A stretch of DNA of 64,000 nt from Pseudomonas grandcourensis (GTDB taxonomy: Bacteria > Pseudomonadota > Gammaproteobacteria > Pseudomonadales > Pseudomonadaceae): positions 1,216,501-1,280,500 of the forward strand of contig NZ_CP150919.1 in NCBI RefSeq assembly GCF_039909015.1. The letters are read 5' to 3'. The notes under the pieces are model-generated. The model made no database searches and was not told the origin of the DNA. It worked only from the letters and a program-made list of their open reading frames with translations. Positions 53,570 to 63,841 of the stretch are shown here, one piece after another. A program made the translations under genes and the position numbers. The stretch's first letter is position 1; every line of letters begins with the position of its first letter.

Positions 53570-55054
53570 TTAGTGACTAACCTTCCATGCATCCCCCGCA
53601 GGTGCCGTACCGTGGTCATACGGCTTGGCGATCCACATGTAGAGCAGGCCCAGGCCAATGACGATGGCCGTGCTCAGTACCATGGCATAGTTGATGTACC
53701 ACGCGGCATCCGGGGTGCGTGGCCAGGCCATGTTGATGATGGCACCGACACCATAGACCAGTGCGCCGATGTTCACCGCCCAGCCCCAGGCGCCGAGGGT
53801 GAATTTGCCGCTTGGTTTCCAGCCCTTCATGCGGGCGTACAGGGCCGCGAGCACGATCATCTGGAACGCCAGGTAGATGCCGATGGCCGCGAAGCTGACG
53901 ATAGTGGCGACTGCGTCCTGCAGGAAGAAGCCGAGGATGATGATCAGCGCCGGCAGGACGCCGGAGACGAACAGGGCCGCGACAGGAACCTGGGTTGTAG
54001 GGGAAATCTTTTTCAGCAGTCGGCTGCCGATGACCATTTCATCACGGGCGTAGGAATACAGCAGACGACTGGCCGCCGCTTGCAGGCTGATCACGCAGGA
54101 GATGAAGGAAATCATCACCACACCCATCACCACTTTCGAACCGACCGGGCCGAAGGCGTTGTTGAGAATGGTGGTGACTGGGTCCTTGTCGGTGCCGTTG
54201 ATCACCGCTTGCATGTCCGGTACGGCCAGGATCAGCGCCAGGCAGGCGAACATCGCTGCGATGCCGCCGATGTAGATGGTCATGCGCATGGCCACCGGGA
54301 TTTTCTTGCTCGGGTTCGGGGTTTCTTCGGCCACGTCGCCGCAAGCCTCGAAGCCGTAGTACAGGAACATCCCCGCCAGCGACGCGGTGAGGAAGGCCGG
54401 CAGGTACGAGCCGTCGACACTGATATCGAAGGTGTTGAACAACACGCTGATGGGCTGATGACGCTCGAAAATCAGCAGGTAAACGCCGACGATCACCGCG
54501 CCCACCAGTTCGCAGAGGAAGCCGAACATGGCGATCCGCGCCAGCACTTTGGTGCCGCTGAGGTTGACCAGGGTGGCGAACAACGTCAGGAACAGGGCGA
54601 TGATGATGTTGGTGTTGTTGCTCGGTTCAAAGCCCATCATGGCGGCGAGGTACGGACCGGCACCGACGGCAACGGCGGCGATGGTTACGCACAGGGCGAT
54701 GGAGTAGATCCAGCCGACCATCCACGCCCAGCGCTTGCCCACCAGACGACGGGCCCACGGGTACACACCGCCGGAAATCGGGAACTGCGAAACCACTTCA
54801 CCAAAGATCAGGCACACCAGCAATTGGCCGCAACCGACCAGCAAATAGGCCCAGAACATCGGTGGCCCGCCTGCGGCCAGGCACAGGCCGAACAGGGTAT
54901 ACACCCCGACCACCGGGGACAGGTAGGTGAAGCCCAGGGCGAAGTTCTCCCATAGGCTCATGCTGCGATTGAAGTTGGAGGTGTAACCGAGTTTGCGCAG
55001 TTGCTCGGCATCGCTGTCGGCAAGGGCTGCAGAGAGATCGGGTGATGCACTCAT
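53570..55054 (-). CDS. APC-superfamily amino acid/GABA-type permease
   Basis: 494 residues with about twelve membrane helices. The N-terminal LGYTSNFNRSMSLWENFALG and SPVVGVYTLFGLCLAAGGPP, followed by GEVVSQFPISGGVYPWARRL, are typical of the ACT/UGA4-like branch that transports GABA, choline or related amines. It comes after patD on the same strand and fits as the uptake route for an amine or GABA feeding the dehydrogenases. The substrate cannot be read from sequence. Last gene of the minus-strand cluster. Confidence 0.85.
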   Translation of the reverse strand: MSASPDLSAALADSDAEQLRKLGYTSNFNRSMSLWENFALGFTYLSPVVGVYTLFGLCLAAGGPPMFWAYLLVGCGQLLVCLIFGEVVSQFPISGGVYPWARRLVGKRWAWMVGWIYSIALCVTIAAVAVGAGPYLAAMMGFEPSNNTNIIIALFLTLFATLVNLSGTKVLARIAMFGFLCELVGAVIVGVYLLIFERHQPISVLFNTFDISVDGSYLPAFLTASLAGMFLYYGFEACGDVAEETPNPSKKIPVAMRMTIYIGGIAAMFACLALILAVPDMQAVINGTDKDPVTTILNNAFGPVGSKVVMGVVMISFISCVISLQAAASRLLYSYARDEMVIGSRLLKKISPTTQVPVAALFVSGVLPALIIILGFFLQDAVATIVSFAAIGIYLAFQMIVLAALYARMKGWKPSGKFTLGAWGWAVNIGALVYGVGAIINMAWPRTPDAAWYINYAMVLSTAIVIGLGLLYMWIAKPYDHGTAPAGDAWKVSH

Positions 55055-55210
55055 GTGTGATTGCTCCGGAAAATCGGCAGATTTCGGATGTCCGAAACCG
55101 TGGCGGGGCCTTGGGGGCGCCGCCCGGATCGGTGGTTATTGTTTTGTCTTCTTTGGGGTGGAGCCTGGTGGTGCTGGTGCCGGTTTCTTCCTTGAGGTTG
55201 CGGTGACGCC

Positions 55211-55274
55211 ATCGCGAGCAGGCTCGCTCCTACAGGGGAATGCGATCAACTGTAGGAGCGAGCCTGCTCGCGAT
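55211..55274. repeat. Palindromic repeat, family B
   Basis: ATCGCGAGCAGGCTCGCTCC and its complement (to CGCGAT) flank about 14 nt, in the opposite order from the copies at 35684 and 56757. It separates the APC permease from patD. Confidence 0.85.
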
Positions 55275-55281
55275 GCTTTTC

Positions 55282-56706
55282 TTAATGCTTGAACATCACA
55301 TGCCGCACTACGGTGTAGTCCTCCAGCCCGTACATGGACATGTCCTTGCCATAGCCGGACAGTTTCTGACCGCCGTGAGGCATTTCACTGACGAGCATGA
55401 AGTGCGTATTCACCCAGGTGCAGCCGTACTGCAAGCGCGCTGCCAGGCGATGGGCGCGGCCGACGTCGGCGGTCCACACGGAGGAGGCCAGGCCGTAGTC
55501 CGAATCGTTGGCCCAACCCAGCACCTGCGCTTCATCGCTGAATTTGGTGACCGACACCACTGGCCCGAACACTTCGCGACGGACGATCTCGTCGTCTTGT
55601 TGTGCATCGGCCAACACGGTCGGTTCGAAGAAGAAACCATTGCCCTCAACTACCTTGCCGCCAGTGATCAAGCGGATGTGCGGCTGGGCGATGGCGCGCT
55701 CGACGAAACCGGCAACTCGGTCGCGGTGTTGCGCGGTGATCAGCGGGCCGAGTTCGGTCGACGGATCATCCTGCAAGCCGTACTTGATGCTGCTGACGGC
55801 GGCGCCGAGTTTCTCCACGAACTTGTCGTAGATGCCTTCCTGGGCATAGATGCGGCAGGCGGCGGTGCAGTCCTGGCCTGCGTTGTAGAAACCGAAGGTG
55901 CGGATGCCTTCGACGGCGGCATCGATGTCGGCGTCGTCGAAGATAATCACCGGGGCTTTGCCGCCCAGTTCCATGTGCATGCGTTTGACGCTGTCGGCGG
56001 TGCTGGAAATGATGTTCGAACCGGTGGCAATCGAACCGGTCAGCGACACCATGCGCACTTTCGGGTGGGTCACCAGCGGGCTACCGACGGTAGGACCACG
56101 GCCGAACACCAGGTTGAGTACACCGGCCGGGAAGATTTCCGACGCCAGTTCGGCCAGGCGCAGGGCGGTCAGCGGGGTTTGTTCCGACGGCTTGAGCACC
56201 ACGGTGTTACCGGCAGCCAGGGCCGGGGCGATTTTCCAGGCGACCATCATCAGTGGGTAGTTCCACGGCGCGATGGAGGCGATCACGCCGACCGGGTCGC
56301 GGCGGATCATCGAGGTGTGGCCCGGCAGGTACTCGCCACCGGCCGAACCGCTCATGCAGCGGCTGGCGCCAGCGAAGAAACGGAACACGTCGGCAATCGC
56401 CGGGATCTCGTCGTTCAGCGCAGCGCTGTAAGGCTTGCCGCAGTTGTCCGATTCCAGCTTGGCCAGCTCTTCGCCGTGGGCTTCGATGGCATCGGCCAGT
56501 TTGAGCAGCAGCAGCGAACGCTCTTTCGGCGGGGTATGCGACCAGCTGTCGAACGCGGCGTCGGCGGCGCGTACGGCGGCATCGACCTGGGCTTCGCTGG
56601 CTTCGTTGATTTCCACCAGCACCCGGCCCAAGGCCGGGTTGAATACGGGTTGGGCGGGGCCTTCGCCGTCTTGCAGTTGGCCGTTGATCAGTAGTTTGGT
56701 TTGCAT
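55282..56706 (-). CDS. patD: Gamma-aminobutyraldehyde dehydrogenase
   Basis: 474 residues, same length and very close in sequence to E. coli PatD (YdcW). Landmarks: [11 protein letters not shown]-terminus, [39 protein letters not shown] with the active-site Glu, [12 protein letters not shown] with the catalytic Cys, and the terminal [20 protein letters not shown]. It oxidises 4-aminobutanal to GABA with NAD+ in putrescine breakdown. It follows ydcV on the same strand, as in the E. coli ydcSTUV-patD operon, with a family B repeat in the gap. Confidence 0.9.
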   Translation of the reverse strand: MQTKLLINGQLQDGEGPAQPVFNPALGRVLVEINEASEAQVDAAVRAADAAFDSWSHTPPKERSLLLLKLADAIEAHGEELAKLESDNCGKPYSAALNDEIPAIADVFRFFAGASRCMSGSAGGEYLPGHTSMIRRDPVGVIASIAPWNYPLMMVAWKIAPALAAGNTVVLKPSEQTPLTALRLAELASEIFPAGVLNLVFGRGPTVGSPLVTHPKVRMVSLTGSIATGSNIISSTADSVKRMHMELGGKAPVIIFDDADIDAAVEGIRTFGFYNAGQDCTAACRIYAQEGIYDKFVEKLGAAVSSIKYGLQDDPSTELGPLITAQHRDRVAGFVERAIAQPHIRLITGGKVVEGNGFFFEPTVLADAQQDDEIVRREVFGPVVSVTKFSDEAQVLGWANDSDYGLASSVWTADVGRAHRLAARLQYGCTWVNTHFMLVSEMPHGGQKLSGYGKDMSMYGLEDYTVVRHVMFKH

Positions 56707-56756
56707 GGTTCTGTCCTCACTAACACTTTTATTTTTCTGCCTGAACCGGATCTAAA

Positions 56757-56849
56757 TGTAGGAGTGAGCCTGCTCGCGATAGCGGTCTTACAGTCGACAT
56801 CACTATTGAATGACAGTCAGTCATCGCGAGCAGGCTCACTCCTACAGGG
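56757..56849. repeat. Palindromic repeat, family B
   Basis: TGTAGGAGTGAGCCTGCTCG at the left and its complement at the right, about 45 nt between. It lies in the gap between ydcV and patD. Confidence 0.87.
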
Positions 56850-56875
56850 ATTCGGTTCCTTCAGTGGTTACTCGG

Positions 56876-57685
56876 TTATTTCCCACCACTACCCGCAACG
56901 CTTTCGCCACCACGGGTCAGGTAATAGGCGCCGAGAATCGGCAGCATGGTCACCAGCATCACCAGCATCGCCACGACGTTGGTCACCGGTACGTCCCGTG
57001 GGCGGCTGAGCTGGTTGAGCAGCCACAACGGCAGGGTGCGTTCATGGCCGGCGGTGAAGGTGGTGACGATGATTTCGTCGAACGACAGGGCAAACGCCAG
57101 CATGCCGCCGGCCAGCAACGCCGAGCCAAGGTTTGGCAGGACGATGTAGCGGAAGGTCTGCCAGCCGTCGGCGCCGAGGTCCATCGAGGCCTCGATCAAG
57201 CTGTGGGAGGTGCGGCGCAAGCGGGCGATGACGTTGTTGTAGACGATCACCACGCAGAAGGTCGCGTGGCCGACGATGATGGTGAACATCCCCGGCTCGA
57301 TCCCCAGTGTCTTGAAGGTCGCCAGCAGCGCGATCCCGGTGATGATCCCCGGCAGGGCAATCGGCAGGATCAGCATCAGCGAGATGCCTTGCTTGCCGAA
57401 GAAGTCCCGGCGGTACAGCGCGGCGGACGCCAGCGTGCCAAGGACCATGGCGATCAGCGTGGCAATCGAGGCGATCTGCAACGACAGCTTGATCGCTTCG
57501 AGCACGTCCGGTCGCGAGAACGCTACGCCGATCCATTTCAGGGTGAAGCCCTTGGGTGGAAAGCTGAACGCCGCATCTTCGGTGTTGAAGGCGTACAGGA
57601 AGATGATCAGGATCGGGAAGTGCAGGAACACAAGCCCGCCCCAGGCGGCGATACGCAGCCCGATTGAAGCCTTTTCAGAGTGCAT
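56876..57685 (-). CDS. ydcV: Polyamine-type ABC transporter permease (PotI/YdcV class)
   Basis: 269 residues, six hydrophobic helices. The binding-protein-dependent permease loop is visible ([20 protein letters not shown], near residues 165-184). It resembles E. coli YdcV and PotI. It overlaps the end of ydcU by 11 nt, which couples translation. It would form the membrane channel with YdcU for import of a polyamine-like substrate, consistent with the neighbouring aminobutyraldehyde dehydrogenases. Confidence 0.87.
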   Translation of the reverse strand: MHSEKASIGLRIAAWGGLVFLHFPILIIFLYAFNTEDAAFSFPPKGFTLKWIGVAFSRPDVLEAIKLSLQIASIATLIAMVLGTLASAALYRRDFFGKQGISLMLILPIALPGIITGIALLATFKTLGIEPGMFTIIVGHATFCVVIVYNNVIARLRRTSHSLIEASMDLGADGWQTFRYIVLPNLGSALLAGGMLAFALSFDEIIVTTFTAGHERTLPLWLLNQLSRPRDVPVTNVVAMLVMLVTMLPILGAYYLTRGGESVAGSGGK

Positions 57686-58622
57686 CGAAGGCCCCCAGAC
57701 GTTTGACGATGGACAGGTAGATGGCGATCAGCACGATCGGCACCAGGGTGAAGGCGGCTGCCATCGGCATGTTGCCGATCGCACCTTGCTGGGCGTACAC
57801 CATGCTGCCGACGAAGTAGCCGGGCGGGCCGACCAGTTGCGGCACGATGAAGTCGCCCAGGGTCAGCGAGAAGGTGAAGATCGAACCTGCGGCAATGCCC
57901 GGGATCGACAGCGGCAGAATCACTTGCGTGAAGGTCTGGCGCGGCTTGGCACCGAGGTCGGCGGAGGCTTGCAGCAGCGACGGCGGCAGGCGTTCCAGCG
58001 AGGCCTGGATCGGCAGGATCATGAACGGCAGCCAGATGTAGACGAACACCATGAAACGCCCCAGGTGCGAGGTCGACAAGGTGCTGCCGCCGACGCCCGG
58101 AATGCCCAGCACGAACTGCAGGACCGGCTCCAGCCCCAGGTGCTGCACGAACCACTGCGCCACGCCGCCCTTGGCCAGCAGCAGCGTCCAGGCGTAGGCC
58201 TTGACGATGTAACTGGCCCACATCGGCATCATCACCGCGATGTAGAAAAACGCCTTGGTCTTGCCGGTGGTGTAGCGCGCCATGTAGTAGGCAATCGGGA
58301 ACGCGACGATGGCGCTGGCAATCGACACCACAATCGCCATGCCCAGGGTGCGCAGGATGATGTCGAAGTTCGACGGCTGGAACAGTGCGGCGAAGTTCGC
58401 CAGGGTCAGGTCGGGAGTGACCGCCATGGTGAAGTCGTCGAAGGTGTAGAAGCCTTGCCACAGCAGCGTCAGCAACGAGCCGAGGTAGATCGCGCCGAAC
58501 CACAGCAGCGGCGGCACCAGCAGCATCGACAGGTACAGGTTCGGCCGGCGGTACAACAGGTTGGAAAACCTGCGCAACGGCGAGCCGCCTGACGAGGTTT
58601 GAGAAATAGCCAAGGTGCTCAT
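57675..58622 (-). CDS. ydcU: Polyamine-type ABC transporter permease (PotH/YdcU class)
   Basis: 315 residues from the ATG at 58622, directly after the ydcT stop; a GTG 15 nt upstream is possible. Six helices with the typical long first periplasmic loop ([20 protein letters not shown]). The EAA loop reads [20 protein letters not shown]. The protein pairs with YdcV. The tight packing TUV is that of an operon. Confidence 0.87.
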   Translation of the reverse strand: MSTLAISQTSSGGSPLRRFSNLLYRRPNLYLSMLLVPPLLWFGAIYLGSLLTLLWQGFYTFDDFTMAVTPDLTLANFAALFQPSNFDIILRTLGMAIVVSIASAIVAFPIAYYMARYTTGKTKAFFYIAVMMPMWASYIVKAYAWTLLLAKGGVAQWFVQHLGLEPVLQFVLGIPGVGGSTLSTSHLGRFMVFVYIWLPFMILPIQASLERLPPSLLQASADLGAKPRQTFTQVILPLSIPGIAAGSIFTFSLTLGDFIVPQLVGPPGYFVGSMVYAQQGAIGNMPMAAAFTLVPIVLIAIYLSIVKRLGAFDAL

Positions 58623-58623
58623 C

Positions 58624-59658
58624 TCACACCCCGCCAACGGTGTCGTGCAACTGGACCATCGCTTCCCGCGCCCAGCGTGCGTTGAGGCGCTGCCCGGTCT
58701 GGTGTTGGGCGCAGGTGTCCAGCCACTGGTTGTTGGCCTTGCTGATGTTCAGGGTCTGGCCGTTTTCCAGTTTCAGTTCGTAGCGGGTGGCGCTGCCCTG
58801 GTACTGGATGTCGTGCAGCAAACCGCTGACTTCGATCTCGTGACTGGCCAGCGGGCCTTCGGCGAAACGCACGTGTTCCGGGCGAATCGAGAACGGCTGC
58901 GGATTGCCACTGAGTTGCTTGGCCAGCTCGCCGCGAATCACGTTGGAAGTGCCGACGAATTCCGCCACGAAGGTGGTGGCCGGTTTCATGTACAGGTTGC
59001 GCGGACTATCGACTTGTTCGATGCGGCCCTTGTTGAACACGGCCACGCGGTCGGACATCGACAGTGCTTCGGTCTGGTCGTGGGTGACGAAGATGAAGGT
59101 GATGCCGAGTTGGCGTTGCAGCTTCTTCAACTCGCCCTGCATTTGCTCGCGCAACTTCAGGTCGAGTGCACCGAGGGGTTCGTCGAGCAGCAGCACCCGT
59201 GGACGATTGACCAAGGCGCGGGCCAGGGCCACACGCTGGCGCTGACCGCCGGAGAGTTGCACCGGCTTACGGTCGCCGTAGCCGCCGAGGGCAACCATCT
59301 CCAGGGATTCTTCGGCACGCTTGAGGCGCTCGGTCTTGCCGATGCCTTTGACCTTCAAGCCGTAGGCGACGTTGTCGCGCACGTTCATGTGCGGGAACAG
59401 TGCGTAATCCTGGAACACGGTGTTCACGTCGCGCTGGTACGGCGGCAGGCCGGCGGCCTCTTCGCCATGAATTCGGATGGAACCTGCGCTCGGTTGTTCA
59501 AAACCGGCGATCAGGCGCAAACAGGTGGTCTTGCCCGAGCCGGACGGCCCCAGCATGGAGAAGAACTCGCCGTCCTGGATGTCGATGGAAACCCGGTCTA
59601 CGGCTTTCACTTCGCCGAATAGACGGGAAACGTTGGTGAACTGGACTGCAAGCGTCAT
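58624..59658 (-). CDS. ydcT: Polyamine-type ABC transporter ATP-binding protein (PotA/YdcT class)
   Basis: 344 residues from the ATG at 59658, which has GGAG about 10 nt upstream. Walker A GPSGSGKTT, signature LSGGQRQR, Walker B VLLLDEPLGALD and the switch FVTHDQTEALSMSDR. After about residue 240 comes the TOBE-type regulatory domain (GNPQPFSIRPEHVRF). Length and C-terminal domain match PotA/YdcT. A REP doublet separates it from ydcS upstream. Confidence 0.9.
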   Translation of the reverse strand: MTLAVQFTNVSRLFGEVKAVDRVSIDIQDGEFFSMLGPSGSGKTTCLRLIAGFEQPSAGSIRIHGEEAAGLPPYQRDVNTVFQDYALFPHMNVRDNVAYGLKVKGIGKTERLKRAEESLEMVALGGYGDRKPVQLSGGQRQRVALARALVNRPRVLLLDEPLGALDLKLREQMQGELKKLQRQLGITFIFVTHDQTEALSMSDRVAVFNKGRIEQVDSPRNLYMKPATTFVAEFVGTSNVIRGELAKQLSGNPQPFSIRPEHVRFAEGPLASHEIEVSGLLHDIQYQGSATRYELKLENGQTLNISKANNQWLDTCAQHQTGQRLNARWAREAMVQLHDTVGGV

Positions 59659-59757
59659 GGTGCGGTGCTCCAAAAAGGCGAAGGCCGTCGCAGCGGCCCT
59701 GCCTGGACTTCTGAAAAAGCTGAATCGTGTTCGCGCATGTGTAGCTGGAATACTGAC

Positions 59758-59876
59758 TGTGGCGAGGGGGCTTGCCCCCGTTGGGCTGCGCAGCAGCCCT
59801 GAAAGCGGAGATCGCGGTTTGTCGACTGGTTAGAGGAGGGCTTCGCCCTCCAACGGGGGCAAGCCCCCTCGCCACA
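59758..59876. repeat. REP doublet, family A
   Basis: TGTGGCGAGGGGGCTTGCCC at the left and the complement to GCCACA at the right; the inner arms are variant (GCTGCGCAGCAGCCC and GAGGGCTTCGCCCTC). It lies in the gap between ydcT and the binding-protein gene ydcS, a position where a hairpin protects the 3' end of an abundant binding-protein message (inference). Confidence 0.87.
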
Positions 59877-59906
59877 AAAGCTCCTTTGCCACAGTTGAGC
59901 GGTGTG

Positions 59907-61058
59907 TCAGCGGCCGCCCATGATCGCGATGTAGTCCTGGGTCCAGCGGCTGTACGGCACGAACTTGCCGCCTTCAGCCTGCGGGGTTTTCCAGAAGGCG
60001 ATCTTGTCGAACTGGTCGAAACCGTTGGTCTTGCAGCCTTCGGCGCCGAGCAGTTCGCTCTCCTTGCACGCCGCCGGAACCGCTGGCAGCGAGCCGAACC
60101 AGGCCGCTACGTCACCCTGGACTTTCGGTTGCAGCGACCAGTCCATCCACTTGTAGGCGCAGTTCGGGTGCTTGGCTTCGGCATGCATCATGGTGGTGTC
60201 GGCCCAGCCGGTGGCGCCTTCTTTCGGGATGGTCGAGGCGATTGGCTGCTTCTCGTTCATCAGCCCGTTGACCTGATATGGCCAGGCGCCGGAGGCGACC
60301 ACGCCTTCGTTCTTGAAGTCGCTCATTTGCACGGTCGTGTCATGCCAGTAGCGGTGGATCAGCGGCTGTTGGGCGCGCAGCAGGTCGAGCACGGCCTTGT
60401 ACTGGGCTTCGGTCAGTTCGTAGGGGTTCTGGATGCCCAGTTCCGGCTTGGCGGTCTTCAGGTACAGCGCCGCGTCGGCGATGTAGATCGGGCCGTCATA
60501 GGCCTGCACGCGGCCCTTGTTCGGCTTGCCGTCTGGCAGGTTTTCCGCGTTGAACAGCACGCCCCAGCTGGTGGGCGCGGTCTTGAACACGTTGGTGTTG
60601 TACATCAGCACGTTCGGGCCCCACTGATACGGGGTGCCGTAGGTCTGCTTGTTGACCACGTACCAGGGTCCATCCTTGAGGCGCGGGTCGAGGTTTTTCC
60701 AGTTCGGGATCAACGCGGTGTTGATCGGCTGCACACGCTTGCCGACGATCAGGCGCAGGGACGCATCGCCGGATGCGGTGACCAGGTCGTAACCGCCCTT
60801 GGCCATCAGGCTGACCATTTCATCGGAGGTGGCCGCCGTCTTGACGTTGACCTTGCAGCCGGTTTCCTTCTCGAAACCGGTCACCCAGTCGTAGGCCTTG
60901 TCGCTCTCGCCACGTTCGATGTAGCCGGGCCAGGCCACAATATCCAGTTGGCCTTCGCCCGCCCCGACAGCTTTGAGCGGCTCGGCGGCCTGGAGACTGG
61001 CGCTGGCCAGCAGCGCGGTGGTGATTGCACTGAGCAGTGCGGTCTTGTGCACGAACAT
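59907..61058 (-). CDS. ydcS: Polyamine-type ABC transporter substrate-binding protein (YdcS class)
   Basis: 383 residues from the ATG at 61058, which has GAGGGAA 6 nt upstream; the frame is open 57 nt further. Signal peptide ALLSAITTALLASASLQA, then AEPLKAVGAGEGQLDIVAWP, the opening of YdcS/PotD-like binding proteins. Other landmarks are SDEMVSLMAKGGYDLVTASG, WGPNVLMYNTNVFKTAPTSW and the terminal CAYKWMDWSL. It should bind a polyamine-like molecule in the periplasm. Gene order with ydcTUV and patD equals that in E. coli. Confidence 0.88.
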   Translation of the reverse strand: MFVHKTALLSAITTALLASASLQAAEPLKAVGAGEGQLDIVAWPGYIERGESDKAYDWVTGFEKETGCKVNVKTAATSDEMVSLMAKGGYDLVTASGDASLRLIVGKRVQPINTALIPNWKNLDPRLKDGPWYVVNKQTYGTPYQWGPNVLMYNTNVFKTAPTSWGVLFNAENLPDGKPNKGRVQAYDGPIYIADAALYLKTAKPELGIQNPYELTEAQYKAVLDLLRAQQPLIHRYWHDTTVQMSDFKNEGVVASGAWPYQVNGLMNEKQPIASTIPKEGATGWADTTMMHAEAKHPNCAYKWMDWSLQPKVQGDVAAWFGSLPAVPAACKESELLGAEGCKTNGFDQFDKIAFWKTPQAEGGKFVPYSRWTQDYIAIMGGR

Positions 61059-61142
61059 GGGAATTCCCTCTTCTTTAATTATGGTCGGGGCAGTGTTTTG
61101 AACGTGGTGAAGCATGCCGTTGGTGGCTTGTTATTAGCGTAG

Positions 61143-62630
61143 TCAGAGATGCTCGCCATGGCGGGCCATGATGTGTCGCACCACGCTGTAGTCCTGAAGC
61201 GAATCGCTGGACAGGTCTTTGCCGTAGCCAGAGCGTTTCAGGCCGCCATGGGGCATTTCGCTGACCAGCATGAAGTGGCTGTTGATCCAGGTGCAGCCGT
61301 ACTGCAAGCGCGCCGCGACCTGCATGGCCTTGTCGAGGTTCTGGGTCCAGACCGACGAGGCCAGGCCGTATTCCGAATCGTTGGCCCAGTCCACCGCTTG
61401 TTCCAGCTCATCGAAACGAGTGACGGTGACCACCGGCCCGAACACTTCGCGTTGGACGATCTCGTCACTTTGCTTGCAACCGGCGAGCAGGGTCGGCTGG
61501 TAATAGAAGCCGGCGCCGGAGTGCACCGCCGCGCCGGTCACCCGCTCGATATGCGGCTGGCCCAGGGCGCGCTCGACAAAACTGGCCACGCGGTCACGCT
61601 GGCGGGTGCTGATCAGCGGGCCGATTTCGTTGTCGGCGTCGCGTTTGCCGGCAAAACGCAGGCTGCTGACGGCTGCGCCGAGCTCGGCCACCAGACGGTC
61701 ATGAATCCCGGCCTGGGCATAAATTCGGCAAGCGGCGGTGCAATCCTGGCCGGCGTTGTAATAGCCGTAAGTGCGCACACCTTCGACCACGGCCTGAATG
61801 TCGGCATCGTTGCAGACGATCACCGGGGCTTTGCCGCCGAGTTCGAGGTGGGTGCGTTTGAGCGTTTTCGATGCGGCCTGGAGGATTTTTTGGCCGGTGA
61901 CGATATCGCCGGTCAGCGACACCATGCGGATCTTTGGATGGCTGACCAAATGGCTGCCGACGCCTTCGCCGCCACCGCAAACGATGTTGATTACACCGCG
62001 CGGCAGGATTTCGGCCAGCGCGGGGGCCAGGGCCAGGATCGACAGCGGTGTGTGTTCCGACGGCTTGAACACCAGAGTGTTGCCGGCGGCGAGGGCCGGG
62101 GCGATTTTCCACGCGGCCATCATGATCGGGTAGTTCCACGGCGCAATCGACGCCACGACCCCGATAGGATCGCGCCGGACCATGCTGGTGTAGCCCGGCA
62201 GGTATTCGCCGCTGAGCTGGCCGGTCTGGCAACGCACGGCACCGGCGAAGAAGCGGAACACATCGACCGTGGCACTCAAGTCGTCCTGACGGGCCAGGTG
62301 CAGCGGCTTGCCGCAGTTCATGGACTCGAGGCGGGCCAGCAGGTCGGCGTTTTTTTCGATGGCGTTGGCGATCTCCAGCAACAGGTTCGAGCGTTGCTGT
62401 GGCGTGGTGCGCGACCAACCGGCAAAGGCACGGTGGGCGGCGAGGATGGCGGCTTCGACTTGCTCGGTGCTGGCTTCGGCGATCTGTGTGATGACTTCGC
62501 CGGTGGCCGGGTTGAGAATCGGCTCGACGCAGCCTTGACCGGCAACCAATTCACCATCGATCAACAATGCGGTGAACAACGGGGTCTGCGCGCCAGCCAT
62601 TTTTCGGGTTCTCTTTTCTTGTGTAGCCAT
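61143..62630 (-). CDS. Second gamma-aminobutyraldehyde-type dehydrogenase
   Basis: 495 residues. Same family as patD at 55282: [40 protein letters not shown] with the Glu, [13 protein letters not shown] with the catalytic Cys, and [20 protein letters not shown] at the end. It carries an extra N-terminal stretch of about 20 residues ([20 protein letters not shown]) and a short C-terminal extension (ARHGEHL). A second start at M11 is possible. It sits first in the transport cluster and may act on a related aminoaldehyde. The tail of a LysR gene lies 102 bp upstream. Confidence 0.88.
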   Translation of the reverse strand: MATQEKRTRKMAGAQTPLFTALLIDGELVAGQGCVEPILNPATGEVITQIAEASTEQVEAAILAAHRAFAGWSRTTPQQRSNLLLEIANAIEKNADLLARLESMNCGKPLHLARQDDLSATVDVFRFFAGAVRCQTGQLSGEYLPGYTSMVRRDPIGVVASIAPWNYPIMMAAWKIAPALAAGNTLVFKPSEHTPLSILALAPALAEILPRGVINIVCGGGEGVGSHLVSHPKIRMVSLTGDIVTGQKILQAASKTLKRTHLELGGKAPVIVCNDADIQAVVEGVRTYGYYNAGQDCTAACRIYAQAGIHDRLVAELGAAVSSLRFAGKRDADNEIGPLISTRQRDRVASFVERALGQPHIERVTGAAVHSGAGFYYQPTLLAGCKQSDEIVQREVFGPVVTVTRFDELEQAVDWANDSEYGLASSVWTQNLDKAMQVAARLQYGCTWINSHFMLVSEMPHGGLKRSGYGKDLSSDSLQDYSVVRHIMARHGEHL

Positions 62631-62732
62631 GGTGTTCCCAGTGATTGGGGCCCGGCCGTCTTATATAGATGTAACAAGACTAGTTCGCGGACCCGAGGAC
62701 AACAAATACTAAATACTGAAGGTGGCGTTCGA

Positions 62733-63647
62733 TTAAATAGATGGCTTGCGCCCGCCGTGAGGTTGTTCGCGGGCGACCGTGAGGAAGGGGTCCACCAGCG
62801 CTGGCCGCGCGGTGCCGCGACGCCACGCCAGGCCGACATCCAGGGTCTGGCTGAGGTCGGCAATCGGCCGCGCTTCGATGATGTCGCCCTCCAGTGACCA
62901 CGGGCGATAGGTCATGTCCGGCTGGATCGATACGCCCAGCCCGGCGGCCACCAGGCTTCGCACCGCTTCGGTCGAAGCCGTGCGCAGGGTGATGCGCGGT
63001 TGCAGCGAGGCGGCGGACCACATGCGTTGGGCGTTGCGGTCCATTTCATCGACGTTCAGTTGAATCAATGGCTCGCGGGCCACGTCGGCGAGGTTGATGC
63101 TGTCGTGCTCCAGCAACGGGTGCTGGGCCGGCAGCCATAGCCGGTGCGGCGAATGGGTCAACACTTCGGTCTGCAGGGCGTGGCGGTCTTCGAGGTTGGA
63201 CAGGATCAACACGCCGACATCGATCTCGCCGCTGACCAGCAAATGCTCGATGTACGGGCGCTCATCCTCCATCACGCGGATTTCCACATTGGGGTAGGCG
63301 CGCTGGAAGCGGGTGAGCAGATCCGCCAGGTAATAGCCGGCCACCAGGCTGGTCACGCCGACGATCAGTTGCCCGGCAACCTGATCGGTGCTCTGTTGCA
63401 GGCTGCGCTTTGCGTTATCCACCGTGGCCAGGATCAAGTGCGCCTGACGCAGGAATTGATGCCCCTGATGGGTCAGGGTCATGCCCTTGGCGTGGCGGCT
63501 GAACAGGCTGACGCCGATTTCCTCCTCCAGTTGCTGGATCGCCAGGGTCAGGGTCGACTGGGAAATGAACGCGGTTTGTGCGGCGGCCGAGATCGAGCCG
63601 GTCTCGGCCACGGCGATGAAATGACGGATCTGACGCAAGGTCATCAT
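62733..63647 (-). CDS. LysR-family transcriptional regulator
   Basis: 304 residues. Residues 2-62 are the LysR helix-turn-helix (LRQIRHFIAVAETGSISAAA, then ISQSTLTLAIQQLEEEIGVS). The effector domain follows (GQLIVGVTSLVAGYYLADLL, VAAGLGVSIQPDMTYRP). It precedes the second aldehyde dehydrogenase on the same strand and probably regulates the polyamine/GABA cluster, but it could also have its own target. An ATG 3 nt downstream is an equal start choice. Confidence 0.87.
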   Translation of the reverse strand: MMTLRQIRHFIAVAETGSISAAAQTAFISQSTLTLAIQQLEEEIGVSLFSRHAKGMTLTHQGHQFLRQAHLILATVDNAKRSLQQSTDQVAGQLIVGVTSLVAGYYLADLLTRFQRAYPNVEIRVMEDERPYIEHLLVSGEIDVGVLILSNLEDRHALQTEVLTHSPHRLWLPAQHPLLEHDSINLADVAREPLIQLNVDEMDRNAQRMWSAASLQPRITLRTASTEAVRSLVAAGLGVSIQPDMTYRPWSLEGDIIEARPIADLSQTLDVGLAWRRGTARPALVDPFLTVAREQPHGGRKPSI

Positions 63648-63766
63648 GGGAAAGTACCCGGTGGGCTGTTTTTATCGATTGGCGAGAGTGTATATCTTTT
63701 TTTCTGATAGGCCGGCGCAAGCGGCATTGGGTGCATCGAGGCAATGCAACATCTGGAAGCACTCTC

Positions 63767-63783
63767 GCCCACGGAGCGTGGGC
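63767..63783. repeat. Small perfect hairpin
   Basis: GCCCACG (63767-63773), loop GAG, CGTGGGC (63777-63783). It lies in the gap between the LysR start and the next plus-strand gene. No T run follows closely, so it is more likely a small palindromic element than a terminator. Confidence 0.5.
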
Positions 63784-63841
63784 ACTTTCGTTTTAGGCTG
63801 GTGGTCCTGGTTTCAGGTTAAACGTCTTGTGGAGGCGGTAA

